NCBI GenBank assembly: GCA_033220425.1 | Contig: CM065646.1 | Location: 5,897,501 to 5,961,500, forward strand | Length of the DNA: 64,000 bases | DNA from: Lepraria neglecta | Taxonomy: Eukaryota; Ascomycota; Lecanoromycetes; Lecanorales; Stereocaulaceae | Reading direction: 5' to 3' | Shown here: piece after piece, positions 1 through 10,753 of the stretch | Numbering within the stretch: position 1 is the first letter of the stretch | How the letters are laid out: each line of letters opens with the position of its first letter | Notes under the pieces: generated by a model | What the model was told of the DNA's origin: nothing | Databases searched by the model: none | Seen by the model: the letters and a program-made list of their open reading frames with translations, nothing else | Program-made: the position numbers and the translations under genes

Positions 1-1
1 T

Positions 2-556
2 CAAGGCGCGAATCTTAACGACCTCGTCGGTTTCAATTCGATCTCGCCAGCACCCAGCGCCACTAGCAGCATACTGTCGCCACCAGCCAGCAACTACAAC
101 ATATCCTCACCACCAGCAGTAAGCGCGTTTGCATCTCCACCACCATTGATGCAAAGCCAGCAGCAAACTCAAGCACCACGACCAACAGGCTACCAAGCCG
201 CTACGCCTAATTACTTCACTTCCGTCCAAGTACCCACTCCCTCCTCTCAACCATCCTCTATCCAAGGCGCCAGACCCGGTATGGCCTCCACTAATTCCTT
301 TTCAAAACCTGCCGCCAAACCATCTGCAGCTGGTGGTGATGCCTTCGGGTCACTCTGGTCAACTGCGAGTGCCAGCGCTGGTATCAAGAAGACTCCTACT
401 CCTGGCAGTAGTGGACCGAATCTGGCGAGTATGCAGAAGCAAAAAGCGGCTGCAGGCATCTGGGGAGTTCCTGCTGCGAGCTCGACAGCGCCGATGCAAC
501 CGATGCAGAGCAATGGGCAAAAGAATGGAGGAGCAATGGATGATTTATTGGGTTGA
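2..556 (+). CDS. C-terminal tail of a membrane-trafficking-type protein (partial)
   Basis: The reading frame is open from the first bases of the window to a TGA at 554-556, so only the last ~184 residues of a longer protein are present. The tail is low-complexity and rich in Ser, Pro, Ala and Gln, with no folded domain. It contains the segment DAFGSLWSTASASAGIKK and ends in MDDLLG. Such tails, with short acidic or aromatic motifs, are typical of fungal ArfGAPs (Age2/Gts1 type) and of clathrin or ENTH adaptors. The ArfGAP reading is my best guess from general resemblance, because the diagnostic N-terminal domain lies outside the window. That it is coding is supported by a single long open frame and third-position C/G preference. 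Confidence 0.55.
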   Translation, partial: QGANLNDLVGFNSISPAPSATSSILSPPASNYNISSPPAVSAFASPPPLMQSQQQTQAPRPTGYQAATPNYFTSVQVPTPSSQPSSIQGARPGMASTNSFSKPAAKPSAAGGDAFGSLWSTASASAGIKKTPTPGSSGPNLASMQKQKAAAGIWGVPAASSTAPMQPMQSNGQKNGGAMDDLLG

Positions 557-1531
557 AAAAGGTTTCCCTTTTAGCGGTCATTGCTTGCAGAGGCTGCGAG
601 CCCCTAACTTGAGCACGAAATATTACGGAGATGTGGCATCCGGTGAACGAAACAGTAAATTGCAATTGGATGCTTTACAAAGGATACTCGACATGGAATG
701 AGAGCTCATATGTGCTGAAGGCGTCGCATCTTGTCGATGCCGAAAGGATAGAAAGGGATCCGAAAGTTACACTCTTTGCTTGTCTATCAACCTGTGTCCA
801 TTTACCCAAAAGAGCACTATATATTTAACAGCTTGAGCTGGTAACCGATCTGCGCTTGCACCATCTTCATTCTCCAAAATGCAAACAAATGCTCCTCTTA
901 CGTGTCATTCTTTGCAAATTGGGCTCTTTCGAAGCCTGGCAGCTTGTTAATGGTCATCATGAAATACCTCCCTCCAGCCAACAAGATTATGCTTAGCACC
1001 CACACCCAACCCTTTATCTTTCCCATCCCTCGAGTCCTCTATTCAGATGCAGCAGTGTTTCTGGTTCTCTATTCTTTCCGTTCAGAAGAGTTGCCCTTCC
1101 TCCGCCGGTAGTCGATACAATTGTGCCATATTGTTAATGTTCATTGTAGCACTTGTCTTAGTCTTCATCTTGACAACCAATACTGTTGTATTCCATACAT
1201 CCACAAAACAGTATATTTCTCCTCAATCGCAGGCCAGAGCCTGGCATCACATGAGGAAGCCATCTTGGCAACGGCCTATGATCATAGGTAGAAGTGGAAA
1301 TTTCGAATAATTCCGGAATAAAAGAGCTTAAAGAGCGAGACAAATCTCAAGTCCACTTCTACTTCATCATCTCCATCCAGAGCAATCTCATTACGCTTCC
1401 AGACCGACCACTCCCCAACAACTTTCAATGTACTTCCTCCACAAAATACGTAATCTATTCAAGAAACGCCAATGGAAAGGTAGCAAACAAATACAAAGTG
1501 CACCAAAATCGAAAACAACTCCTCAGAAGAC
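557..1531. other. Intergenic spacer downstream of the first gene
   Basis: No convincing gene. Short open frames exist on both strands, but none shows domain-like composition, splice continuity or a good start context. The first ~100 bases are presumably the 3' UTR of the preceding gene. Confidence 0.5.
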
Positions 1532-2019
1532 ATGAAAACCAGTATGAAACCCACCAAAGATGGAAAAGCGTCTCCTGAAGAAATCCGATCAAGCATGGAA
1601 GACGCCGCCGAAGAAGTAAAAACATACACCCTGACCGACAGCCTCGAACTCGCTCACTCAACCGCAGAAACGGACTTCACAACCCCAAGACTCAGAGAAT
1701 TAATAATAGACATGAAAGCGTGGATGGAGAGAGCGAAAGTCGAGTTAGAACGAAAACCCAAAGTCAAGAGGAGCGTTCTGGGGAGGCAGGGATGCGCATT
1801 GAGCTGATGCAGAGGGGGCATTTGCTGATTTTGGAGGAGATTCGGAGTATTGTTTATCGTTTGGAGGAGAGGTTGGAGGAGAGGCAGAAAGTTGGGGGAA
1901 GCTGAGAGATAAAGGGAAAGCGCTGGGGGAGGAGGGTTAGGGCTTTGTTTGGGAGGTTGGGGAGAAGGGTGGAGGGGGTGAAGGCAAGGTTGGGGTGTAA
2001 GAAGGGGCATGGAAATTGA
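1532..2019 (+). pseudogene. Possible relic of a charged, helical protein
   Basis: A frame beginning MKTSMKPTKDGKASPEEIRS runs 91 codons and reads like real protein: Lys/Glu-rich and amphipathic, with little Cys or Trp. It stops at 1805-1807. In the +1 frame an equally helical charged stretch (LILEEIRSIVYRLEERLEER) follows directly, then a TGA at 1903-1905. The same frame continues through an Arg/Lys-rich segment to a TGA at 2017-2019. The pattern could be one gene with a frameshift plus a stop, or chance in a purine-rich region (the end is very G-rich). No family is recognised and no GT-AG intron repairs the breaks neatly. Confidence 0.22.
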
Positions 2020-3097
2020 AGTGAGAGGCTTGAATTGCTTCGCCCGAAGGGGGTTTGAGGAGATGGGCAGCGAGATTGAGTCGATGAGTTCTCAATGTGG
2101 ATTACTGTATCTTGGTCATATCATAGAGTAGAAAAATCACACTTCTTTTATAAGACGCAGGTTATGAGCTCAATAGACTGGACAATAGTCGATGGAGGAG
2201 TGCAGAACGGCTGTTATCTTCCGTAGAGTAGTGACATATCTTATGGAAACGATAGTTCAGACAACTAGATCCTCGAGGAACTTCCCCTTCTTTCGTGCCA
2301 AACGTATGGGCTTGGCGAGACAAACCTCTTTCGGAATACATATTCCCAAATTAGATGCGAAATTATCGTATTGCAGACTGCTCATTTGGTGGCACCCAAA
2401 TTGGCACTCAACAGGAAGTCTGCCCCTTTTTTCAGCAATAAGGTTGTTGGTCACGTCCTACATTGAGCACTGTGCTTCATTACAGACCCAGGATCTGCAA
2501 GTTTGTGTAGCAGTTGCTCGTACATCAAAGTTCAGAAGCAGTCTCGATATGATAGTGGCAGCTGAAAATTTCTTCACTAGCGCCCACGTTTTGACGCCCC
2601 ACCCGTTACTAGGCCGATTATCAGCAGCCGACAGCTCTGGGCGAATACTCAAATTCACGAAGATCCCGCAACGCTCTTGCCGAGTCAATATTGATCATTC
2701 AGCACCGACATTTCCGCTTCAGATACTCCTCGAAGCTGTTCCTAACTTCTCTTCCATCTGTACAATCCAGGCCAACAGATATACGAAGCTTTTCAGCCTC
2801 AATTGCGTGAGTTCTACCCCTCCATCCAACGGGCAAACAAACCCCCAAACTGCCCAACACTTGTTTTTTGTGCTGCAACTATCTATGGAGATCTGAGCAT
2901 GGGGTCAAGGACCATCTGTGGACCCAATTGGCTGCCAATTGTCCCGCAGCGATCAAACCTATTCCTCTTACCCCTTCCCTAGAGAGCACCTTCCCAATCC
3001 TTCTCACATCATTTCCCCCGATCAGTATTGAGGCTAATGTGTCGTTCCTACCCATAACAGGAAACCTCATAACCCCCCTGAATCATAAAGAATCACC
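2020..3097. other. Upstream region and 5' UTR of UGP1
   Basis: A 234-codon open frame at 2192-2896 lies here, but its composition (Ser, Leu, Arg, Cys scattered) and lack of motif suggest chance. Pyrimidine-rich stretches at about 2960-3030 are typical of the promoter or 5' leader of a well-expressed fungal gene. The UGP1 start at 3098 has a strong context (CACCATGG). Confidence 0.5.
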
Positions 3098-5184
3098 ATG
3101 GCGGCAGCACAGAGAGCCATACCGTCGCACCTTCGAGATGGAGCCTCGACCAACGGCGGCGAGGCTGGTGCTTTCAAGCGGAACCACCATCAAAAGTCTC
3201 AATCTCACATGGTGAGTCTCCGAGTCTCTGAAGAGTTTGCAGTATTTCGTACACACCATAGAATGCGGGTTCAAAGGGACATCGTGCCTTGTTGAAGGGG
3301 GAAGGTGTGTGTGGCCTCGTCCAGTTTTGGGGAAGGTGCTACTGGTTCTTGAGCCTAGTAGCAGCGACTTCGAAATCTAAACGCCGTCTTCCCTCAATAC
3401 AACGCCGCCCGTGCACGCAAAACAATGCCACTGCAAAATTATCCCGCAGCACTACTTTCCCCTTGCGTTCTTAAGGTCACTAGAGGTCTTCTGATTGGTG
3501 CCACACTCAATTCCGTCGAGTGTCTCACGTCAGGCGTTCTGGAGCCACGAAACCCTTTACACCCTCTAACCTATCCCTATCCTTTATGTTATTCTCCAAT
3601 TCCACAATTCCAGACTCTACGACTATCCTCACACATACTACCCCTGCCGATCTTGCTTGTGCTATGGCACCCGCAGATTCGACGAATTCAGAGCTGACCA
3701 GGCCTCGCGCCGACTCAAAGGCCTTCGAGAACGCATCTACCTCCGTCGCAGCCAACCAAATGCGAAATGCCCTCAACGCCCTAGCGGAGACTTGCAAGGA
3801 TGAAGATGAGAAAGAGCGTTTCGAGACTGAGATGGACAACTTCTTTGGATTGTTCCGCCGCTACCTCAATGACAAGGCGAAAGCGAACGCCCTATCGTGG
3901 GACCGGATCGCTCCCCCTGCACCCTCACAAGTCGTTGACTACAACGAGCTGGCAAACTCGGAGTCAGTTGAATACCTCAAAAAGCTTGCGGTGATCAAGC
4001 TCAACGGTGGCCTGGGTACATCTATGGGTTGCGTTGGCCCTAAGTCAGTGATCGAAGTCCGCGATGGCATGTCCTTCCTCGATCTATCTGTTCGCCAGAT
4101 CGAATACCTCAACCGAACCTACAATGTCAACGTGCCTTTCGTACTGATGAATTCCTTCAACACCGACGAAGACACACAGAACATCATCAAGAAGTACGAG
4201 GGGCATAACATCGATATCATGACCTTTAACCAATCCCGTTACCCTCGCGTCTTGAGAGACTCGCTTCTCCCAGCTCCCAAGTCCTACGATTCACAGATTT
4301 CTGATTGGTACCCACCCGGCCACGGAGACGTCTTCGAGTCTCTCTACAACTCTGGCATCCTCGACAAGCTCATTGAGCGGGGCGTGGAGGTCTTGTTTCT
4401 CTCGAATGCCGATAATTTGGGTGCGGTCGTCGACCTTCGCATCTTGCAGCACATGGTCCAAACCGATGCTGAGTATATAATGGAGTTGACCGATAAAACG
4501 AAGGCTGATGTCAAGGGTGGAACCATCATTGACTACGAGGGCTCGGTCCGCCTCCTTGAAATTGCTCAGGTTCCAAAGGAACACACAAACGAGTTCAAGT
4601 CGATTAAGAAGTTTAAATACTTCAACACCAACAACATTTGGCTCAACCTGAAAGCCATCAAGCGGGTCGTCGAGCAGAACGAGCTCGAAATGGAGATCAT
4701 TCCTAACAACAAATCGATTCCGGCCGACAAAAAGGGGGAGTCTGATGTCAACATTGTCCAACTAGAAACCGCTGTTGGCGCAGCGATCCGTCACTTCAAG
4801 AACGCCCACGGTGTCAACGTACCCCGTCGACGTTTCTTACCCGTCAAGACGTGCTCCGATCTCATGCTCGTCAAGTCAGACCTGTACAGTTTGAAGCACG
4901 GCCAGCTTGTCATCGATGCAGACCGTTTCGGAGGGGCACCATTGATCAAGCTGGGCAACGACTTCAAGAAAGTCAGCGATTTCCAGAAGCGAATCAGTAG
5001 CATTCCCAAGATTCTCGAGTTGGATCACTTGACCATCACTGGCGCTGTCAACCTGGGCCGAGGAGTGGTATTGAAGGGTACTGTCATCATTGTGGCTACG
5101 GAGGGCAGCACGATCGACATTCCTCCAGGATCCATTTTGGAAAACGTCGTCGTTCAGGGTAGTTTGAGGTTGTTGGAGCATTGA
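3098..5184 (+). CDS. UGP1: UTP-glucose-1-phosphate uridylyltransferase (UDP-glucose pyrophosphorylase)
   Basis: Makes UDP-glucose from UTP and glucose 1-phosphate in the cytosol, feeding glucan, glycogen, trehalose and protein glycosylation. Model: exons 3098-3211 and 3721-5184, 525 aa. Exon 1 ends in QKSQSHM exactly before GTGAGT; exon 2 resumes [16 protein letters not shown], as in other fungal UGP1 proteins. Intron 1 is 509 nt with a GCTGAC branch site at 3693-3698 and an AAG acceptor at 3720. The nucleotide-binding loop [15 protein letters not shown] is at about residues 132-146. [10 protein letters not shown] and the C-terminal left-handed beta-helix segment ([16 protein letters not shown]) are present and uninterrupted. 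An alternative ATG in frame inside intron 1 (3664) could give a shorter, different N-terminus. Length and conservation make the identity very secure. Confidence 0.96.
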
Positions 5185-5833
5185 GCGCTTGTATTTACTC
5201 CTAGAGGTTTCAGGTATTAGAGACAGACAATGGTAGCTAGTTCTTCTCCGCTCGCCAATGCCACCTTGGATGAGCATAGAGCTTCCTTGAGGTCATCTGC
5301 CTTCTGAGGAGCGACAGCGTAGTCATAGATAAAAATTCATTATCATTGCAAGGGCAAAGTTAACCTATATTCTTGCATGATGATAGGGGTGAAAACTAGA
5401 TCTGGCGCTTGGGTCCCGGGCTCTGCTAAGCATACCAAGCTTTGCGTACAAGCTTTCCCACTCGGGTGCCCCTTCCCTTCTTCTTGCAGCAGAACTTCAG
5501 AACAAAACAGAGCTTATTATCTCATTGTCTATCACAAAACGTCCGTGGACGGATCCAACTGCAGCCCATCCTCCTAATAATACTCTCTCGCGAAGGAAGG
5601 GGCGGAGATCTCAATACGATACTGTAATCTGCAGCCTTGAGGCTGAAGAATCCTGCGACAACAAACTTCGCCGAAAGCAACGTGGAGCACGCGACATCCC
5701 CCACTGTCTCAGCTGAATCCGCTCTTCGATTTCTACAACCGCAGCGCTTTTTTCTTGGCTCCTGAAACCTTACAATTCCTATCATCTTGTCCCTGCCGAC
5801 TATGCGGCGTTCGTACTCACAGCAGTCGTTCCA
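5185..5833. other. Intergenic region between UGP1 and the LicD-like gene
   Basis: Holds the UGP1 3' UTR and the promoter of the next gene. Nothing else is supported; the short open frames look random. Confidence 0.5.
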
Positions 5834-7056
5834 ATGATTCTTCGGTCAGCCTTATGGCTCTCGCCTGCCATCACGCTGATAGCCTTCTTGCTCCAGAGCA
5901 GCTGGGTGTCTGGCGATGCTGATTTTGAGAGCGTGAGAATCAAGTATGACTACAGGTATATGGGTGGAAAAGGTGGTGATCCGAAGGAGAAGTACTGGCG
6001 TAAGTCTAGTCCACTGGTCGCACAGCTTACAACGCTGACATACTTGGCTTCTACAGATGAGTCGGTGTAAGTTCTACTTATGCTTCCATACATAACAGTG
6101 TGCTAAATCGCAGTCAAAGCTTCCACCCTCACTATGATGGCCGGTATGAAAAGGTCTTGCTCCTCGATGAAACAAATCAGGTTGATTAGATTTAGATTCA
6201 CGGACCATACCCTACCTTACGAAGAACAAAAGTCGAACCTCACACTGCTGATGCAATCCTACCTCTGGTCCATGGCAGATCTGGGCGCTGAAACATGGAT
6301 AATACACGGGACATTGCTGGGCTGGTGGTGGAATCGCAAAGTAAGGCTGTGGACACCGCGGTCAAGAGATATGGGACGCCTAACCTCGTTAGATATTACC
6401 ATGGGACTCCGACATCGACGTGCAAATGACGAACACTACGGTCCATTTTCTCGCCAGCTATTACAATATGACTATACACAGCTACAAGAAGCGAAAGTAT
6501 ATGCTGGAGGTCAACCCTAAATACACGGACGGCTCATATCACGATTATCTGAACGTCATCGATGCGAGGTGGATTGATATCCAAACAGGCTTGTTTATCG
6601 ATATCACAGCTGTCAGACCTAAAGAAGGCTTCCCGGACATAATCTGCTCCAAGGATCAACACGACGAAAGGGTCAGTACTGCACAAGTCCATGTCGCCTG
6701 GAACTACTAAATTCAAATGTCTTGCAGACCCAAGATCTATTCCCGCTACGCGACAGTCTCTTCGAAGGCCAGACCGTGAAAATACCATACGACTACTCAA
6801 AGCTGCTTACAGCAGAATACGGGACAGCCTCGCTCACCAAGACAAAATACTCCGGGTGAGTGGCCTCTTTGAACGTACTCTCCCGTTCAAGCAGTAGCTA
6901 ATATGGTGCAGACACGAGTTTAACACAACGAGCATGGAATGGGAACGAATGAGGCAAGCTCCCTCACTCGGGAAGGTGGATCCTTGCAGTCAGTCGCAAG
7001 CCTCGGTGCGCGGCCGTGGACGCAGGATATGTAAGGACAATAAGAACTGGGGCTGA
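5834..7056 (+). CDS. LicD/fukutin-family (Mnn4-like) secretory-pathway protein
   Basis: Members of the LicD family (PF04991) transfer phosphosugar or phosphocholine groups; fungal Mnn4-like members affect mannosylphosphate on glycans in the Golgi. Model: exons 5834-5999, 6057-6066, 6114-6143, 6196-6340, 6393-6671, 6728-6855 and 6912-7056; 300 aa. Each join keeps frame and uses GT-AG (GTAAGT, GTAAGT, GTATGA, GTAAGG, GTCAGT, GTGAGT donors). Residues 1-27 are a signal peptide or anchor. HYDGRF, ETWIIHGTLLGWWWN, the acidic PWDSDIDVQ motif (residues 120-128), NVIDARWIDIQTGLFIDITA and FPLRDSLFEG follow in family order. Two exons are only 10 and 30 nt long. The C-terminus after MEWE is basic and unlike the family, so the last ~35 residues are less sure. 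Activity on a given substrate is inference. Confidence 0.85.
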
Positions 7057-7651
7057 TACGGAATTCTGTTGGCAGGAGAAAACGACCGAACAAAAGGCCG
7101 ACACGAGAAAGAAAGAAAAGTGAGAACGGAAATGCTAGTGAGAGAGAACGCTTGTTTGGAGAGATCACTTTCGTTCAACATGATAGAAAGGACTCATGAG
7201 GGGGGATTCAAGACAACGCGCCTGGAATTAGGTTTTGTTCACTACCACCAACCACTACTAGACTTTATTGACGCATAGTTTGCGGTGTCAAGGGATTTGG
7301 GGTTGCATTGACCGACGGTGTATGTATTTGAGAGAATTTTTGGCTTGAGTCTACCAACTCAGCAATTTTGGACATAGAGCGGGTGACATGGGATCCTCTG
7401 CAGGCTATGAGACAGCCGCAGGATCGACGATTGTACATATGTGCCAATTATTTCCGTCCGTTTTCTGAAGACTCACAACGTCAAGATTAAGCCTTAATCT
7501 TCAAGGAACGCCCTCATCCTTCAACGGAAATTCGGTGAGTCAGATGATCCCAGGATCAGGGATGGGATTGGCCTAACATACCACCAAGGAAAGAATGAGG
7601 CGTTTTGATTGAGCGGGATTAGTTGAGGGTTGTGCCGCATGCAGCAAGTAA
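7057..7651. other. Intergenic region
   Basis: Contains the LicD-like gene's 3' UTR and distal promoter of the Zn2Cys6 gene. No gene seen. Confidence 0.45.
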
Positions 7652-7698
7652 AATGCCAATCAGGACGCCAATCAGGATGCCAATCAGGATGCCAATCA
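7652..7698 (+). promoter_or_regulatory. Tandem array of four CCAAT boxes, 12-bp period
   Basis: CCAAT occurs at 7656-7660, 7668-7672, 7680-7684 and 7692-7696, each in the repeated unit (A/G)(T/C)GCCAATCAGG. The spacing is exactly 12 bp, so all boxes face the same way about 310-350 bp upstream of the Zn2Cys6 start. A further CCAAT lies nearer the start (~7915). CCAAT is the site of the fungal HAP2/3/5 (CBC) complex; binding here is inference. Confidence 0.55.
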
Positions 7699-8008
7699 CA
7701 TCGAGCATATCATGCAGCAGATCGTTGCTACATGTTTAGTAATCATATAACTCGCTCTTTCATCATACATTTTGTTTGTCTCAAGCTCTGAATCGCATAC
7801 AACAATCTTGTACCTAACGAATGTGACCGCCCTATTACAACGGATCTTGTCGAGCTTGTGACGCTGTCAGCTTCGGGGTTTAGATAAAGACCGGTTTTTG
7901 GCTTGGCATTTTACCAATCATCTGCTCGACTCGTTTAGACATCTTACAACTTTTCAACGTCACTCGTAATCACGACCTTACTCTGAGGCTATAGCATGTG
8001 TTGTAATC
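7699..8008 (+). promoter_or_regulatory. Proximal promoter and 5' leader of the Zn2Cys6 gene
   Basis: About 310 bp between the CCAAT array and the ATG at 8009. One more CCAAT lies near 7915 and the sequence just upstream of the start is pyrimidine-rich. No TATA box stands out. Confidence 0.4.
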
Positions 8009-10462
8009 ATGTCTCAATTTGACACAGACTTCTCCCTCTCTCCTGGAGAGACCACGTCGCCTACAACAGCTTCTCAGAACAACCTCAGCCAGTGCAGCAG
8101 CAATCCTCCCAGCGACTCAGCCTCAGCCAACTCGAAGAGAGCCACACCGCCTGCGAATGGTACGAACGGCACAAATGGGGCCTCAGGACTGAATTCACGA
8201 TCATGCGTCACCTGCAGAAAGCGAAAGGTCAAATGCGACAAACGACATCCATGCTCGAATTGCAATAGAGCTGCTATCGAATGTGTCTTCCCTGGTCCAG
8301 GGAGAGCTCCCAGGCGTAGCAGAAAGCCACCGGACACTGAACTACTGGCGAGATTGAGGAGACTGGAAGGAGTCGTACAGAGCTTGGGAAAGGGAATCGA
8401 TGAGGATGGCGAGACAGTCATCGGCCATGCTGAGGCTGAGAATGTCAGTCCTCAAGCACCAGAGCAAAAGGGGACAGATTTCATCAAGAAAGAGAAGCAA
8501 TGTGGCATACTTGTGGCTCATGAACCCAGTAGGATTCCCGAGACAAGGAACAACGACAAGAAAGCGGACGGCATGGTTAAAGAATTTGGGCGACTCGTAG
8601 TGGAGGACGGGAGGAGTCGATATGTCAGCAATAAATTCTGGAGCAGCTTAAGTGATGAGGTGGCAGAGATGCAAGATATACTGGACGATCCTACCGATGA
8701 GGAAGACGACTATCCTTCTCCTGGCTCAGGCTCGTCAGCGACTGCCAATCATCAAGGATTTATTTTCAGTTTCAGCTCAACCGTCCTTTCTCTTCGCAAC
8801 TTTCATCCACCACAGGAACAGATCCCTCTCTACTGGAACATCTACAAGACGAACATCGACCCTGTGATCAAACTTCTTCATATACCTTTCCACGAAAACA
8901 TGATCTCGAAAGCCTCACAGGACTTGGACAATGTCAGCAAGCCATTGGAGGTCTTCATGTTTACCATCTATTACGCTGCGGTGACTTCGCTGTCACCGGA
9001 TGATTGTATATTGCACCTGGGCCTGCAGAAGCAGGCGGCACTTCGCAAATATCGATTCGCGACCGAGCAAGCACTAGCTCGTACTGGATTTCTGAGTACT
9101 CAAGACTTTGTGGTCTTGCAGTCTATGCTACTGTTCTTGACATGTGTCCGTAGATCCGATGACACGCGCTATGTCTGGACAATCACTGGCCTTCTAATTC
9201 GTCTTGCTCAAGCTCAAGGATGCCACCGAGATGGACAACAATTCGGTATATCGCCTTTCGAAACAGAAATGCGTAGACGCTTGTGGTGGCAGATATGTAC
9301 ATTGGATGTGCGTGCTTCTGAAGACCACGGCGCCGATCCTTCCATCATCGAGCAAAGCTTCGATACAAAATTTCCACTCAACATCAACGACGAGGATATC
9401 AGTCCTACCACGAAGGAAGCGCCAGAAGAACGCGAAGGCGCCACAGAGATGACTTTCGATCTCATTCGATACTCAGTCAGTACGACTGTCCGTCGACTTA
9501 GCTACGCGCCTCCAGGACAAGGACCTTGCCGGACGAAGAGTATGGGTCTCAGTCTTGAGCATAAAGAACACATGATCGACGAATTGCATCAATATCTTGA
9601 AAAGAAATATCTAAGACATCTTGATACAACTGTTCCTCTCCACTGGGTCGCTGCAACGGTAGCTCGGCTCATCATGGCCAAGATGTGGCTTATCGTGCAC
9701 CATCCATTCTCACGGATAGATTGCGGGGCAGGGCTATCTCAAGATGTGAAAGACCGTCTGTTTCTCACATCTGTTGAAGTCATTGAGTTCTCTCGCTTGT
9801 TGGAGACTGAGAAGACTACGCTGAAATGGGGCTGGCTGTTCCGTACTTACGTTCAATGGCACGCTCTAGCCTTTGTTCTTTCGCAGCTATGCGTTCGTAC
9901 CGTCGGACCTGCTGTCGATAAAGCTTGGATGGTGATCGAGGGCGTTTTTGATGACTGGGGAGGCACTGTTTCCTCGAATCAGAGGGGCATGTTATGGAAA
10001 CCGTTGCGGAAGTTGATGGCCAAGGCCAGAGCTGAAAGGTCGAAAGGACTGCAGAAGCAAGCCCAATTTCCACTCGACGGATCTCTAGGACCGGCTACCT
10101 CGTCATTGGGCATCCCGCCAGGTCCAATGTCGACTTTGAATGGCATGACGGACTTTCAAACTTTCGATACTAGTATGTCCGTCTCGGATGGTTTCACAAA
10201 TATGATGACGCCTGAGTCGGTGAATTCGAACGGTTTGCAGCAGCCGTTTTTACCGCTGGAGCAGAATCAGCAGAATGGCTTGGGCGATGCGGGTTCGTTC
10301 CTCGTTGAACCGAGTGTCTTTGCTCAGGAACGCTCTATCATGGATGATAACATGAATTGGACGGGCTGGGATGATATGGTGAAGGATTTTCAGATGGAGG
10401 CGAATGATGGGCAGGGTGGTCCGAATGGACCGGTGCTAGACGGGATGATTAATTGGTGGTGA
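8009..10462 (+). CDS. Zn2Cys6 transcription factor with fungal-specific TF domain
   Basis: A single uninterrupted 817-residue frame. The binuclear zinc cluster is at residues 66-92 (Cys66, 69, 76, 82, 85, 92; C-x2-C-x6-C-x5-C-x2-C-x6-C). It is followed by a basic linker and a short heptad-like segment (LLARLRRLEGVVQSLG) for dimerisation. The middle region (from ~PLYWNIYKTNIDPVIKLLHIP to ~residue 690) matches the fungal_trans domain (PF04082), with RRLWWQICTLDVRASEDHG as its recognisable core. The C-terminus is Gln/Asn/Gly-rich and acidic, consistent with an activation region. The Ser/Thr-rich N-terminus is disordered. It is a nuclear regulator; the target pathway cannot be read from sequence. 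It lies behind a four-fold CCAAT array. Confidence 0.9.
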   Translation: MSQFDTDFSLSPGETTSPTTASQNNLSQCSSNPPSDSASANSKRATPPANGTNGTNGASGLNSRSCVTCRKRKVKCDKRHPCSNCNRAAIECVFPGPGRAPRRSRKPPDTELLARLRRLEGVVQSLGKGIDEDGETVIGHAEAENVSPQAPEQKGTDFIKKEKQCGILVAHEPSRIPETRNNDKKADGMVKEFGRLVVEDGRSRYVSNKFWSSLSDEVAEMQDILDDPTDEEDDYPSPGSGSSATANHQGFIFSFSSTVLSLRNFHPPQEQIPLYWNIYKTNIDPVIKLLHIPFHENMISKASQDLDNVSKPLEVFMFTIYYAAVTSLSPDDCILHLGLQKQAALRKYRFATEQALARTGFLSTQDFVVLQSMLLFLTCVRRSDDTRYVWTITGLLIRLAQAQGCHRDGQQFGISPFETEMRRRLWWQICTLDVRASEDHGADPSIIEQSFDTKFPLNINDEDISPTTKEAPEEREGATEMTFDLIRYSVSTTVRRLSYAPPGQGPCRTKSMGLSLEHKEHMIDELHQYLEKKYLRHLDTTVPLHWVAATVARLIMAKMWLIVHHPFSRIDCGAGLSQDVKDRLFLTSVEVIEFSRLLETEKTTLKWGWLFRTYVQWHALAFVLSQLCVRTVGPAVDKAWMVIEGVFDDWGGTVSSNQRGMLWKPLRKLMAKARAERSKGLQKQAQFPLDGSLGPATSSLGIPPGPMSTLNGMTDFQTFDTSMSVSDGFTNMMTPESVNSNGLQQPFLPLEQNQQNGLGDAGSFLVEPSVFAQERSIMDDNMNWTGWDDMVKDFQMEANDGQGGPNGPVLDGMINWW

Positions 10463-10753
10463 AGGCTGTCATTACGTTCACTACTCAGGAGTACTCTTGG
10501 AGGAGGAAAGGTACATACTGGGATGATACCATGGACAAACCAGGAGTACGGCATTTTAGATTTCTCAGCTCAAAGTATTACGATTTTACGCTGGTTTTTT
10601 GTGCTTGGTAGCTAGCTTTGTATGAGTGTATCTTGAAGAAGCAGAATTATTTTGACACTTTTGATATACTAAGACCATGAGATAGTGCCAATATAAGCCA
10701 CTAGTAGAAGACGAGGATCTCGCACCATCCCCCATCCTTCTTCGCTTGTAATC

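Noticed and set aside
2192-2896. 234-codon open frame upstream of UGP1
   Set aside because: No domain, random-looking composition, and its 3' part overlaps the likely UGP1 promoter and leader.
3520-3720. UGP1 starting at the far-upstream ATG with MSHVRRSG
   Set aside because: The spliced exon 1 from 3098 gives the family N-terminus with a proper branch site; kept only as a possible isoform.
6134-6520. Separate 128-codon gene inside the LicD locus
   Set aside because: It is exon 4 read through the flanking introns; splicing joins it in frame with conserved exons.
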